Positions 36,645-50,100 of a stretch of DNA of 64,000 bases are shown here, piece by piece. The position numbers and the translations under genes were made by a program. The notes under the pieces were generated by a model, which was not told where the DNA came from, searched no databases, and worked only from the letters and a program-made list of their open reading frames with translations. Within the stretch, counting starts at the first letter, position 1. The number at the start of each line of letters is the position of its first letter. Source of the DNA: Stenopsyche tienmushanensis (lineage: Eukaryota > Arthropoda > Insecta > Trichoptera > Stenopsychidae); contig WACJ01000360.1 of NCBI GenBank assembly GCA_008973525.1, positions 62,001 through 126,000 on the forward strand, written 5' to 3'.

Positions 36645-37508
36645 TTTCAATAATTTGCTTAGTAAAACAATTCAGACGTATGTATTGTTGTTTATATACT
36701 ACCGGTAGACGAAGAGGTTAATATCTTATTTTGACACACGGCAAATGTCGTTTGGAGCGACAGTTTTGGTAGCGAGTCGACATAAAAGCGACCAGATCCG
36801 ACGGTCGTCGCGATCTGATCAAATCGCATTATTTTTTTATTAAAGACGAACATTTCAATTGAATATAATTTTATTCGCAATCTCAATTATTTTTTATGCT
36901 TGTAAATAATAATAGTTTTAATAAAACAGAATTTTAGTTTGAATATTTCAAATTGAGAAAATATTTTTTTGCGTCATAATAGGTGTGAAACTAGTGTTAT
37001 GATGTTGATGTTATATTTATAAAGAAGCGTTTTTAATTGTTTGAATAATTTTAAATTGTATTTATAATTGTGATTAATTAAATGTTTTTAACTATTTAAA
37101 AAAGGTTTGAATTTCGTATTTTTTATTATTTTATGATGGAATTAATTTGCAAGTAGCTATAGTTTTTATTAAAAAAATAATTTTTGATATTGAAATATTT
37201 TTGTATGTGTATCGTCCGTCGTTTTTAAAAGGGTATAAAATAATTGTAGTTGTTGAGATTATCAAAGATTAAAAAAGGGGGAAGTGATTTTTGAAATATC
37301 GGTTCGTTTTGTTTGAGCGTAGGATTGATCTGGTCGGTGTTTGCGGGTGCGGCGAGTGCGGCGAGTGCGGCTAGTGCGGCTAGCGCTGCGATTGCGAGTG
37401 TGTCATTGGAACGGAGAGCGGAGCGGTGTGGGGTCTGTGTGTGCGGTTCGGGGCTCGCCGAAAGTGGCAAGTCGAGTGCCGGGCGGCGCGCGATGCGCGG
37501 CTAGCGCC
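36645..37508. promoter_or_regulatory. Shared Zmat5/Cbl divergent promoter region
   Basis: The start codons of the two divergent genes are 864 bp apart. The Cbl side turns abruptly GC- and CpG-rich from about 37315 into the first exon, including a 9-bp repeat (GCGAGTGCG/GCTAGTGCG, 37349-37389), probably 5' UTR. An imperfect GATCYGA-type palindrome lies at 36780-36825. No TATA box can be assigned with confidence; transcription starts are unknown. Confidence 0.5.
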
Positions 37509-38120
37509 ATGTCAGGCGCGGGTGCGGGGGGCGCTGGCGCGGGGAGCGCGGGAGGCGCGGTCGGCTCCGGGGGCGCCGGCGGGGGCGGAAGCGGCGGCGG
37601 CGGAAACCGACCGCTGTCATCGCTCCTCTGGAAGCTGCAGGGGGCGCTCGCGGAGGCCGTCTGCCCGCCCAGGCTGCCCGCCGACCGGCGCGCGCTCGAC
37701 AAGACCTGGCGGCTCATGGACAAGGTGGTGAAGCTTTGCCAGCATCAGCGCATGAACCTCAAGAACAGTCCGCCGTTCATCCTCGACATTTTGCCGGACA
37801 CCTACCAACGTCTGCGCGTCATCTACGCGCGCCACGAGGACAACCTCGCCGCGCTCAACTCCAACGAGCACTTTGCCGTCTTCATCGCCAACCTGATGCG
37901 CAAGTGCAAGCAGGCCATCAAGCTCTTCAAGGAAGGCAAAGAGAAGATGTTCGACTGAGAACAGCCACTATCGTCGCAATCTCACCAAGCTGAGCCTCGT
38001 CTTCAGCCACATGCTCAGTGAGCTCAAAGCGATCTTCCCCAACGGCACCTTCGCCGGGGACCAGTTCCGCATCACTAAGAGCGACGCCGCCGAATTCTGG
38101 CGGGCCAACTTCGGCAACAG
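37509..38120 (+). CDS. Cbl: Cbl exon 1 (leader, 4H bundle), contains +1 frame break at 37956
   Basis: ATG at 37509 opens [16 protein letters not shown] and the 4H bundle. The frame runs to MFD (codon ending 37955) where TGA follows; one base further on, [20 protein letters not shown] continues the family sequence without a missing residue, to FWRANFGN and the donor GTGAGC at 38121. The exon is strongly GC-rich, unlike all later exons. Confidence 0.93.
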
Positions 38121-41100
38121 GTGAGCTCCGAAGGACCATCCTTCAAAGCCCTCCCGATAAATTTTCATCAAAACTATATAGGAAACGGTTCATTAGCAGC
38201 GCAGCAACGACGATCGTACGGCGAGCGATATTGCCACGAGATCTTTCACTGAATAAACATAACATGAACTCGTCGATTCTCATATTAAATAGCCCGATTT
38301 CCAGAAATAACCCGATGAATTCTCTATGAAATATGATTAAATGCACACGCTTCCCAAATGAAATTCAACCATTCTAAATATCCATTCAAATTTGATCCGT
38401 CGAGATTGTAATAGACGTTTAAAACAAATCAAATTGCAATTTATATGCGCATTTGTATTTAAAAAAATATATATTTACAACCACTGTATATGAAGGCTCC
38501 AAATTGGTTTTGTCATTTCTACGATGGTTTGTCAATTCGTATTAAAAAATGCACGTTTTGTTTGCCTTTACAATTCTAAGATATACTTTAGCATGTTATA
38601 AGTCTTTGCCCCGAATCCTGCAATGACTTCGGTCGTTTATATATAGTTTTTTTTTCTAATCACTCATAAAAACACTGATCTTATATGTTTTTTTAATTCA
38701 GCACCTCGTTGATATATATTAGCTGAATGTTTACAATTAAAAACATTAAGAATGATTGTTTTCAATATCAAATACGCTTGGGTTTGTTTTTATGCGATAG
38801 ATACGCTCCGCAGGGAATTACATATTAAAAAAATCGCAAAACTTCAAATCAATGTGATAGAATTGCTTTATTAAAGTTTATTTTACACGATAATCGTACA
38901 TATTACAAATCGTCATAGTTTTGCGTTGAAATTGTCGCTTTTAAAACGTAATCAAACCAATAATATCATCGTTATTCAAGGGAGTATCTTCAAGCTATTC
39001 ATCGACATCATTTCGATAAAATGTATCAAAGCCACCGAATTGATTTGTTAAAGTAATTCCGTTCGTCCATGAGGGATAGGTTTCAATACTTTTGAAAACC
39101 GCATAACTTCAAAATCGCATAAAAACAGATCCAAGCGTACATATATTATAGAAGCTGCGTTGAACTGTGTATGGCTGTTTTATGTTTGACAGTGTAAGAC
39201 GTATGATTAAACGTCTTCTCGATTGATCGGTCAACTTATAGAAACGGCGGAATCATAGACGATGTTATAAAATAGTCCGGTGTTTGATGTCGTGATCCTT
39301 TTAACGATAGATTTATCGTCGTCTATAGTTTTATATCTGTCATATTCAGATTGAATTAAATGTGCACACATTTTGTCGTTTAAAACGTTCATTTTTGCAT
39401 CTACGCGATCAAAAAGCTGCAAAATTGACACACTTTCTACTGAGATTTCACTTGTACGCGTTGATAGATAAAATTTATATGCATTTCGGTTCGCTTTTTA
39501 AGTTTTAAAACATGTTTCAGATAAATCTAATGATATATCGTGTCGTACTTTTTATAATATCCGTCCTGTATATGTAACGGTCGTGTAATCTTTTATTTCA
39601 GATATAAATATATTTCATGCATTGCAGTTTTATGAAGTTAATTTTGATTGATTTATTGTAATACCGGAATGTATTACTTATCAATGGGATTAAAGGATCG
39701 ATTATGTTAATATCTGTCGATTTTAATTGTGGATTTATGTCATTTATGATTTCTAGGGTTACCAAATATGAACACATTCTTCTGTCATGTTTGATTTTAA
39801 TCTTTCATGCCGCTAACCAAACATTTTTCTTCTTTAATCGTTTTATAGTCGATGGATTCTGCGTTATTATTGTAACATGCACATTTTTATACGACTTAAA
39901 TATTTATTTATAAAAGTGCAGTTTATCATTTAGATAAAATGGTAGATTTAAAAATAAATTGGCACTATCTTATCATGAGCTTCGTTCCAATGGTTATATT
40001 CGGGATGCGCAAAAGTGTAAATATCTTAGGATCTATCCGACTTATTAATATATCAAATTTATTTTATGATAATCAAATTGTTATTCGCTAAATAAACTAG
40101 GTTTTGCTAACGTGTGAAATCTATTTTTTTACATTGTAATTTTTATATTTCAAGGCGATACCATTGTTGCGATAATTGATTGTCTTTCTCAATTAAAATT
40201 GCATTAATTATTTACCAATACGCTGATTAACATACGAATGAACAATGATGGGTAGCTTGCATTCAGCAACGCCTTTAACACCAATTTGCATTACTCGCTG
40301 GCCGTGAACTGAAATAGGTAATTTATCATCGGCACATGAAAATTGTTTTTGAGAAGCACGGGGATCCCATTGTGAGCCTAAATGTGTCAATTAATTGTAA
40401 TTAAAATTCCCACAAACGAATTAATCTATGAGATCACCAATTTTGTGAGGAGCTTCAATTTGCTGCAATATTCCTCCGCGTAATGCTAAATACGTCAATG
40501 TTTTCCTTTGCGATGCTCATTTTAATGTTAACGCATTTTATAGTTTTCAAATCTCAATAAACCGTTGAGATTGAATATATATTTTTCATTCATATGCGAC
40601 AACATTATCACGATTATTGTGTAAATGCCAAGATGTTTCAACATTTATAATCGCCATTTGTCGAGATGATCGTGAGTTTTCGCTCGATTGTCGCTCGTGT
40701 ACAGCGTTGAAATGTCAGCTTATCATATCGCAATATGAATGTGGTTTATGCGGACCGTCCAAACGGGATGATTTGATTTTTTAATCAAATAGATGCTCTT
40801 TAGCCGTTTAGATTTTTAGCATTTCTGTCTACATTCAAAAGCAGTTCTTAAATTTAATCATTTGCAATGTTTATATATTTATTCATACGCTTCGATGCAG
40901 AGTTTATTTGCAAATATTTTAAGCAGAAAACTACAGATATCTGATAAATATTTTAAGTTGTCTGTCAAATATGTTGCTAAAAATGATGGATTTTGTTCTC
41001 TTTGAATGCGTTTGGTATTTAGACACAAAATTAATGTTTTATATAAACAAATATATATTTTTGTTCCGTTGATTATTAAGGAATATACCAAATAAGTACT

Positions 41101-44100
41101 TTGAGGGCGTTGATGCAGTTTGATTGGTGTTATTTGGATTTTAATTGTACGATTCTTCTCTTGCGTGCTTGCATCAATTGTATTCTTTAGTTGTCAATGT
41201 TTTACTGATTGCACTCGATGAAAAATGTTGTCGGTATGCGGCAACGGTACTCTTTCAATTTGTATGCATTATTTCTTCTCAGATGGATTTCATGTTGAAT
41301 TGAATTCAAACGTTAATATTTATTTTCTAAATTGATGTAAATCTGAACATGCCAATATAGCAGCATGTTCCTCATGTAGACTGGTTACAGAGATATTATT
41401 AATTTGATGGTAAAAGCTTTCTGAATACGTTTAAATGTTTTTATTGTTATTTACAAACCCGTAATTCCTGACGGGTGAACGTCAAGATATAAAAGGGCTG
41501 AGATCGTGCTGCCTTCAATATTGAACGACATGAGGTGATAATATAAAAGTGTTACCTTTTTCCACGAATGCATATCGGAGAGTCCTGTATTGGTATAGAT
41601 GATGATTTAGCTAACGTTATTGAAAATGTTGCTTGTTATCCTGTATTATTTAGTTTATAATTGGTCTCAAAACCGAAGCAATGAAACTGTTGGGTCGTTA
41701 TATATCCAAACTATCAGATGGTAATTGAATTTCTGATTCGTTGTCTCTTTGACCAAATTCATTTTCCAAAAATTGACTGTTGTTATAAGTCTGGTTGGTG
41801 TTTAAATAACTAGCTCAGCTGGTGTTTTGCATCTGATTGCTGATGTAGCTGAAGTTGGTTCAGTTTGATTATCCCAAGCAAATTGTTGTCCCCAGCTTCT
41901 GTAAAACGTGTATTTCCGTTTTGGGGTAATTTTGATCGGCCAGCGATTGTCATTTGGAGCGTGGACTTCCGGCTGCTGGTTCGTTTTGCCGAACAGTTGA
42001 ATTTCACGTGCCGCCACTGCTCTTTTGCTAATCAACTTGTGACCTATCCTTAATTGCCGGTGACCCGTTTTGTGACTCATCCACTTCGAGTCACTCAGAG
42101 TGTGGTGCGCTCTGAAAAAATTGCTCGCTTCGAATTAACAACTTCCTCTTTCGGTTTTTTCTTTTTCAACCCCATGCGGTCCGGCGCTGTTTATTTCTTT
42201 TTTGCATCTTTCGGCAGCGTTTCGGTTCGCAAAGTCGTCGGATTTTGAGCCCGGTGGTCTTCAGACATCGCCACAACAGTTACATCCGGTGCCATGCTAT
42301 TTTTGGTGCGGCCACCGAATATTCTTTATGCCGAGTATGAAATTGATGCTTTATATACAAATATATTAATATACATGCTTTTTCTTTATTTTCCCCATTA
42401 ATAGCGTTTTTCCCATCGAGGTCAATACTACTCTTATTGCGTCGTTGAATACAATATATCCGTTCGCTACCAACAATGTCTATCCAAAAAACTGGGAAAA
42501 TTGCCTTCGTGTCTACATGTCGACAATCAACATTATAAATAATGTCAAGGGGATTATTTATGCACCGAGAAAAAACATCGGATGAGCTATCGTTTTGCCT
42601 CTGGAACATTATTTCATGCAACAAAATTTGGTGTGCTTTTCGAAGGGACCAATTTATGATCCGATACCGATAATTACAATGCGAATTATAAATATAGCGG
42701 GCTGATTATAGCATGGCAACCGAGCGTGTCGAAACCGCGATTATTAATATGGAAAAAAAAGGATAACTAGTATTTATTCCTATCAAATGCTATTTTTGCA
42801 ATAATCGACGATAATAAATATGCATTCAGTTTTGTAGCGATAACATGATGGCTTTGGCATTTTCATCGGGAAATAAGGAATTGTGCTTTATATGCAAGCG
42901 AAAAGCTTATAAAGTTATCGTCCTAGGATAGACTTAGACCATCTATTCCCTATACAGGTAATCCCCGTTTATTGCGAGCCGGCAAGTGCAAATTCCTTAC
43001 AGTATATATTTTATTCTATCTTTTAGTCAAGTGTAGAGAATCCAATCCCGCGATCTCGGACAGTTTTAGGTGCTCATGAATCCCGGGACTAGTAAACGTA
43101 ATCCTGAAAAAATCGGGATTAAAGTTTGTATCTAACAGAAATCGTACACCTCACCACCACGATGAAGGCTACTAAATCGAGACATTCCCGCCGAAATCTA
43201 GACGCTTGGAAACAGTAGCGTAACTACTAATTGGCGAGCTTAGGCGACGCCTAAGGGCAGTAACTGTCTAATCTATGTATACATATATACAGTGCATATA
43301 TGTTTTTCAAATTTTTATATCAATCTTTCCCTACCGATGATGTATTTACTACGCCTCGACTCTAATAATGGGAATGTCGATATGAAATATAACACATACG
43401 AAGTTCAGAATTTTTGTATTCCTCTGTAATATAATTAGGAATCACGTCAAAGCATTATAGTATGTAAGTATTCATCTGTGGCGACGGAAATAAATAATTT
43501 GTCGGGAAATCGGGAATTTTGCGAGTGTTAGATCGTGTCTCAGCAGAAAGGAATTTTATCAGTCACATTTTATTTGTCTATTTTTGAATTGTATTTTTAT
43601 CTTTTCTTAAATAAATAAAATTCTTATCTATTTAAGAAAAGCAAGCTATTTTTTATATTAAACAAATGGACTTATTAGTAATTTTTGATCAAATTTATCA
43701 ATGTAATTTCTTAAACTATTGAAAATCCCGATCCCGGGATGGTCTAATGCAATCCCGGTATCGAAATTTTGGCTCGAGATTGGATTCCCTAGTCAGGTGG
43801 CTTCCCGTTGGATTTGCTAGCTTGAGCTCAAATCTTCCTACGAAATGAATGAATGAAAAGGGATAGAATCTGCTTCACTTAGGAGAAGAAAAATAATTAC
43901 CCGACATAACGAAACACCCAACCAAATTAAACAATGCCATATGCGGGGAAATACACGAACGAAGGCATAATACACCCAAAGAATCTGCAATATAAGCTTT
44001 CGGTACTAATTTTTTGAATTTTGCGTTGTTGTTATTCGAGCTTTCTCATAAATCTCTTGATTGTTTCCGGACGTACATTTATTCCTGTCCTCATGTTGGA

Positions 44101-47100
44101 CTTTGTGGCAATTTTTTGTGTTGATCCTATGAATGGCATTTAAAGAAGTCCTAGTTTTGCAGCGGATTGCGTTTGAATGCACTATGATGATGATGATTTA
44201 CTTTTAAAAGATAGCAAAACATGGTCAATAAGACTGTTTTATTAATCTTTGCATCTTGATATTTTTCACAAATATATATAGACCAGTGGTGTGCCGTCCA
44301 TGGATGCTGTGGGTGCGGCGCATCCCTTAACACTATCGTGGCCGCATCAAATTACCAAAAAACTTACGCTTGCAAACGTTCAAAACTTCTTCAAATTTTT
44401 TACAGACTATTGAATGTATTACTTCAAATAGATTCAGCAGTTGCAGATTTAAAAAAAAATCATTCACCGTATTCATCGATTGCTGATGCATATGCTGCAT
44501 TATCGGCCACGAACGGTCGGCGCGATCATGATGCATATGTGGCATCATGCGGCCGCCAATGATCGAACCCGTCGTTGATGCAACATATGCATCACCGGCC
44601 ACGAAAGTGTTAAAATCATAACGCATCGTATGTTTAAATTTAAACATTATTTGAAAGACAACGAAACATTCTATGCAGCTATCGAAGAACTTTGCAGTAA
44701 AGAGCGAAAAATAAAATTTTAGAAAATGGAATGGAAGGGATCGTTCATCATTCGCTGTTGGTACGCATGGTATTTTTAAAAAATAATTTAAGATATTGAT
44801 TAAGGGATAAAAATGATTCAAATTGACAGAGCTTTGTCGCATATTGGCGCGCCGGGTGACGGTTTCGTTTAGCGCGGTCTCCCGTTACGCGCGCGCGTAA
44901 TCGTTCCGCCATCACCTGCGTCTTGATGCAAGCCTGTCTCTATGCGAACTTCAAAGTTGCAAGATCAACGGAACACGGCTTCGATAACAGGTTTTTCTAT
45001 CAATTTTAATTCGCTCTGCAACGCAGTCCGGCGACTAATTCCGCATATGACAGTGAGGAATCGAGCCGATGTGGAAAAAAAGATGAGAGCCCCGAGAGTC
45101 ATTGCACTTTATGCGGAAGGCATTTTTGCACATCGGAAGCCTCTCGTCTCATTGACGAGTAGGACAATGGGCGTTTGTTCCTGCGACGATTCGGTCCAGG
45201 ATGAACCTTGCACAATTCGAGGAGTTTACGTGCCTCGCTCGGAATTCATACAAGCGCACATACTTTGTGACCTTAGTGACCTGTATGTTCTATTTTAGAA
45301 CGATTTCATTCATTCAATGCCAATATGTACTCCGTTCCACGCAATTGTGCCGTCGAGAGCTGCCCAAAATATCTTTAACCATGATACAACCCAACTGCAC
45401 GGCCCATTCACAACTCATGCCCGTCATATTTAAATTACATTTTAGAAACATGCTCATTGTGTTGCTTATAAATACCGGAACTCCTCGTGGAAACATTCCT
45501 CCTGTTCTACGCTTCTAATGGCAGTTTAAAATGGCGGGAATGGTGAGATCAGATAGTAATATAAATTTTGCAACTTATCCTTTAATAATCAATTTGTATC
45601 GAGTCACGGTTCAGGAGAGACGATTGTATGAATTTATAGCATAGTAGCAACTATCCTATATAAATAATGCATTAAAAATGTCATAAGTTTAAAAAAAAAT
45701 GCAATAGGGGACCTTAGAGACGTTTCTTGAATGGGATAAACTTGAACTTGTTCAAGCATCAACAATTTAGGGATTATCTTCATTGTATAGACAAATTAAA
45801 GAACCATTTATTTTAGTTTCATCATGAATTGTCGCTAATCGCACTACAATAGCGAATAATACAATCGTACGATGTACGCAAGATACTCTCTCCGTCTCTG
45901 TCTGCCTTTGAGTTCAACGTGTATGAATGCACTTTCTGAGACAATGGAATTCGGACATAACATTATGTCTTACCTCTTTAAGGGGTTAAATAATATACTG
46001 GGATAAAAATAACGGATAGGAAATTAAACATTTTGATTAAAATAATGGTTTGGGGACAGTCAGAATTATTAGGGGGAAAAACAGCATTTAATATATCCTG
46101 TAATTTAATATATTTTCCTAGGGCTATCTGGTTAGATAAAGTGTTTGGTTGTATAGAGTGAAAAAAATTGAATTAGCAGAACTAACTGTTACAGAAGACG
46201 TTGCATTGGCAGGATATAAAACAGGTATTCACGTGTTGGTTATCTCGCCTACGCCAGTAATGCTTTGTCGAGAAAGAAGCTTTCGAACATAGGATTTAAT
46301 TAATCATGCATAATGAAATCATTTCTTATTATCAAAGACGTCAACTTTTAATAATATATTTTATTTCAATCCTTTGGAAAATTCATTTTAACGTTTCGAT
46401 CCAAAAATATTAGCGTAGATCGATCTTCCGCTGTCACTGCCGCGCAAATCTTAATGACACGAGCAGGTCCTCACTTTTTCATAGTCACTTGCTGTTCCAA
46501 ATTATTGATGCATTTATTGTGCCTTGTTTTGGTATTTATTTAGATTTGTAGGATTTCACACTTTCCAATGTTTCGAACGCTTAGGTTCACCCATGGTCAC
46601 GGAATGACTTCCCATTGTTTGCCTTGAATCTATTCTTGTGGCCATCCCTGTATCCATGCTTATACTGTCTGAGGTCTTCTTGTTATTGACGTCTTTATTT
46701 TTGTAACTTTGGCAGGTACGCGAGTGCCATCGATTTCTATTATTGTGGATATCAAAATTTTCACAAATCCACATTTTCTAAGATCTTTCATGGGAGTGGA
46801 AATAGTCAATCAAGTAAGCCATAATTTGGGCGAACGTCATCCTTCTGGCATTTTAATTAGTGTTTTTCAGACAGTCAATGATTTCAGACAATCATCTTTA
46901 TAAATCCTTATTTGACAAAGTAGTCTCACCAGCTGCATCAAATCCGCTGCAGCAGAAAACATCAGTTGATTCTCCAACCGAAACGAAATTTTCAGAGTGC
47001 GTACTAGCTTATTGACCTGAGATGACTTGATCCAAAATATATTCTCATTTCCATAAATCAATATATGATAATTTCAGTCGGGTGTGCGCCATATCCGTTA

Positions 47101-50100
47101 TAGGATAAAGGATTCTAATGTGGTGGTTTTCCATTGTCTTCCACATATGGTTTATATTATAATTAGTTTATGTGAATAGGAATCATTATATAAGATCTAT
47201 GAATAAGTGGCGAAATTATGATTGCGTTCAAATTATATTTTAATACTATGTGTATGTGTCTATAAGTATTATAAAGCAACCACCACACCAGCAGTGCGCC
47301 TATTTTTATTATATATTACACAACACACACTTTAATACTTTGGAGCTACGATGTTTCACTTCTATTGCGTTTTCTCAAACCTCATCATTTTACGTCAAAT
47401 TGGCTCAGTATTCTTCGTTTAGGTACAGTTTTTTCGATTAGCACCAAAAGGGATGACGGAGGATAGTTTTATTTGAATTCCTAAAAGAAAGCATTTACAC
47501 GTTGAATGGACTATAGATTTTGTTATGGCATTTGTTTGTATACGAATGGCTGTGGGCGTAATATCACATGTGCGACGAACCCCAACTATTAACCGGTTCA
47601 TTGATGCATTTCCGTTATTTCACACGTCCCTTTTCAATGGGACGTTAATTGTATGACTTTGCTTTTTGAACTTTCCTCAAAATGCTGATTCTACTTGTGG
47701 GATATTTTATGTGGTCGAAGCGCTCTTTTCAAATTATTGCGCAGAATAATTTGCCACTTAGTGAAGCTGTCGAAGGCCGCACCTGTCGACCGGATTCTCT
47801 GCCTTCCTGTATACGGCCATCTTTTCGCGAACTATTGCAGCCAAGTCCACTGGACTCATCCATATAAGGTTGCTGGGATGAAGTCATTTGACACGTCGTA
47901 TTTTCTAAGTCCTAGGCGCATTCATAATTTCCTCAATACTGGCAATATTGTGGAAAGCATTAAATAATATCCGGAGATGCTATTTTATGCAAATGCAATA
48001 GCAAACTATCCTGGAATCGGTTGTATGTGAACTCCTGAATATTATCTTTTCAGACGAAAATTCCACCGATAAATTTGAAACTGTGAATGACCATGAAAAA
48101 GGGAGGACCTACTTGTGGCATTGTGATTTGTGCTGATATCTGGAAGATCACTCTTCGCTTATATTTTTGGACCGAAGCGTTAAAATGATAAGCTTTCCAA
48201 AGGATTGAAATAAAACATATTGTTTCATTTAAAATAAATTTCTATCAAATGTTGAAATCTGGCTGTCTTATTAATGCTTGTAATTAAATTCAGTCAGTGT
48301 TTATACAACGTGATTTAAGAAAGTTTCTATCTAAACTCAATGTGCAAGACACTCTCCGTCTCTGTCTGTTTCTGAGTTCAACGTGTAAGAATGCCCTTTC
48401 TGAGTCACTGTAATTCGGACACAACATTGTGTCTTACCTCTTTAAGGGGTTAAATAATATACTGTGATAAAAATAACGGATAGGAAATTAAACATTTTGA
48501 GTAAAATAATGGTTTGTGGACAGTCAGAATTATTAGGGGGAAAAAACAGCATTTAATATATCCTGTAATTTAATATATTTCCCTAGGGCTATCTGGTTAG
48601 ATAAAGTGTTCGGTTGTATAGAATGAAAAAATTGAATTAGCAGAACTAACTGTTAAAGAAGACGTTGCATTGGCAGGATATAAAACAGGTATTCACGTGT
48701 TGGGTATCTCGCCTACGCCAGTAATGCTTTGTCAAGAAAGGAGCTTTCGAATATAGGATTTGATTTCATGCATAATGAAATCATTTCTCATTATCAAAGA
48801 CGTTTATACATTTTATTTCAATCCTTTGGTAAATTCATTTTAACGTTTCGATCCAAAAATATTAGCATAGATCGATCTTCTGCCGCCACCGCCGTGCAAA
48901 TCACAATGACACGAGCAGGTCCTCATTTTTTCATAGCCACTTGTCGTTCCAAATTATTGATGAAATTTTTAAATTGTTATATCTACCAGTTCATAATCTT
49001 CCTTAACATTTAGTTCTGCTAATTCAGTTTTTCTCCTTTATACAAACGGATATTTTATTAAATCCTAGGAAAATATATTTGATTACAGGAAATATTAATT
49101 ACTGGTTTTTTTTTCTAATAATTCTGATTACCCACAAAGCATTATTTTCCTTAAATGATTTGATCATTCATTATTTTTTCCCTGTGTACTATTCAAAGAA
49201 TGCTCAAAGCTTGACAGATTACTATTACTATTGAACACCATCTATATGTAAAAAAATGCTCATCCCTCAGATTATTGAACATTTGAAAGCGTTCATTCAG
49301 GATACCCGCTGGGTGAGCATTTGAAATGAAACTCGGTGGTGATGCTACCTTCAATATCGAACGAATGAGGAGGTGAATGTATGATACAGACGAGATGGAT
49401 GTAACCCTTTCCTGTGAATGTATATTGAAGAAGCCCTATAGCTTCTGTAGTGAACTGTTTGTGGCTGCACTATGATGATGATGATATACAAATTATATAT
49501 TGTTGCCTGATCTACTGTTTGGGTTTGATCAACATATTTATTCTCCAAGCCGCTCTGAATATCCTCTTCGAATTCCTCATCCTCCGAAGCACTATCAGAA
49601 TCTTCTGCAGTATAATCATCTTCATTTTGTAAAATATTCTCTATATTAAAGAGATTTAGTCGCCGGGATGATGACATTGTCCTTTATTTATATCTCTACC
49701 TAAAATAAAAATACTCAACAAAAGTCATAAAAGCTATAGACATACAAATCATACATCGAAGTGATGTGTATTATATTAATATTATTAAAATGGCGGTATT
49801 TACCAATGCGATACGATTATCCCTCGATAACTCTTTGTGGCATCATAGTTGATTCGAAACCACAAAGCACTAAAAAGATATTAACAATATTTGTCGGCGT
49901 ACACATCGTTTTCATGTAGATTTGTAGTTATACATTAAGTTCTTTTCATTTTGTCCTATTCTATTCTAATAAAAAGGCTAGAACTCCAGAATTAGGTGTT
50001 TTTAAAAATTACGTGGTATCTACATTATTTTACTTAGACTATCGTATTTCCACCTTTAAAATTATTATATTTAATGATTTTTTTTAAAAGAATAAATTTA

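Noticed and set aside
37225..37723. GC-rich overlapping ORFs around the Cbl start (both strands)
   Set aside because: Shadows of the GC-rich first exon and 5' UTR; Ala/Pro/Arg-rich and without domains.
42280..42624. 114-residue minus-strand ORF
   Set aside because: No recognised motif and located in intron; composition does not look coding.
44333..44842. 169-residue minus-strand ORF
   Set aside because: No recognisable domain, covers repeated GATGCATATG-type sequence and a possible hAT terminus; likely chance.
44942..45298. 118-residue plus-strand ORF in a CpG-rich block
   Set aside because: No domain or splice context inside Cbl intron 1; kept only as an unassigned block.
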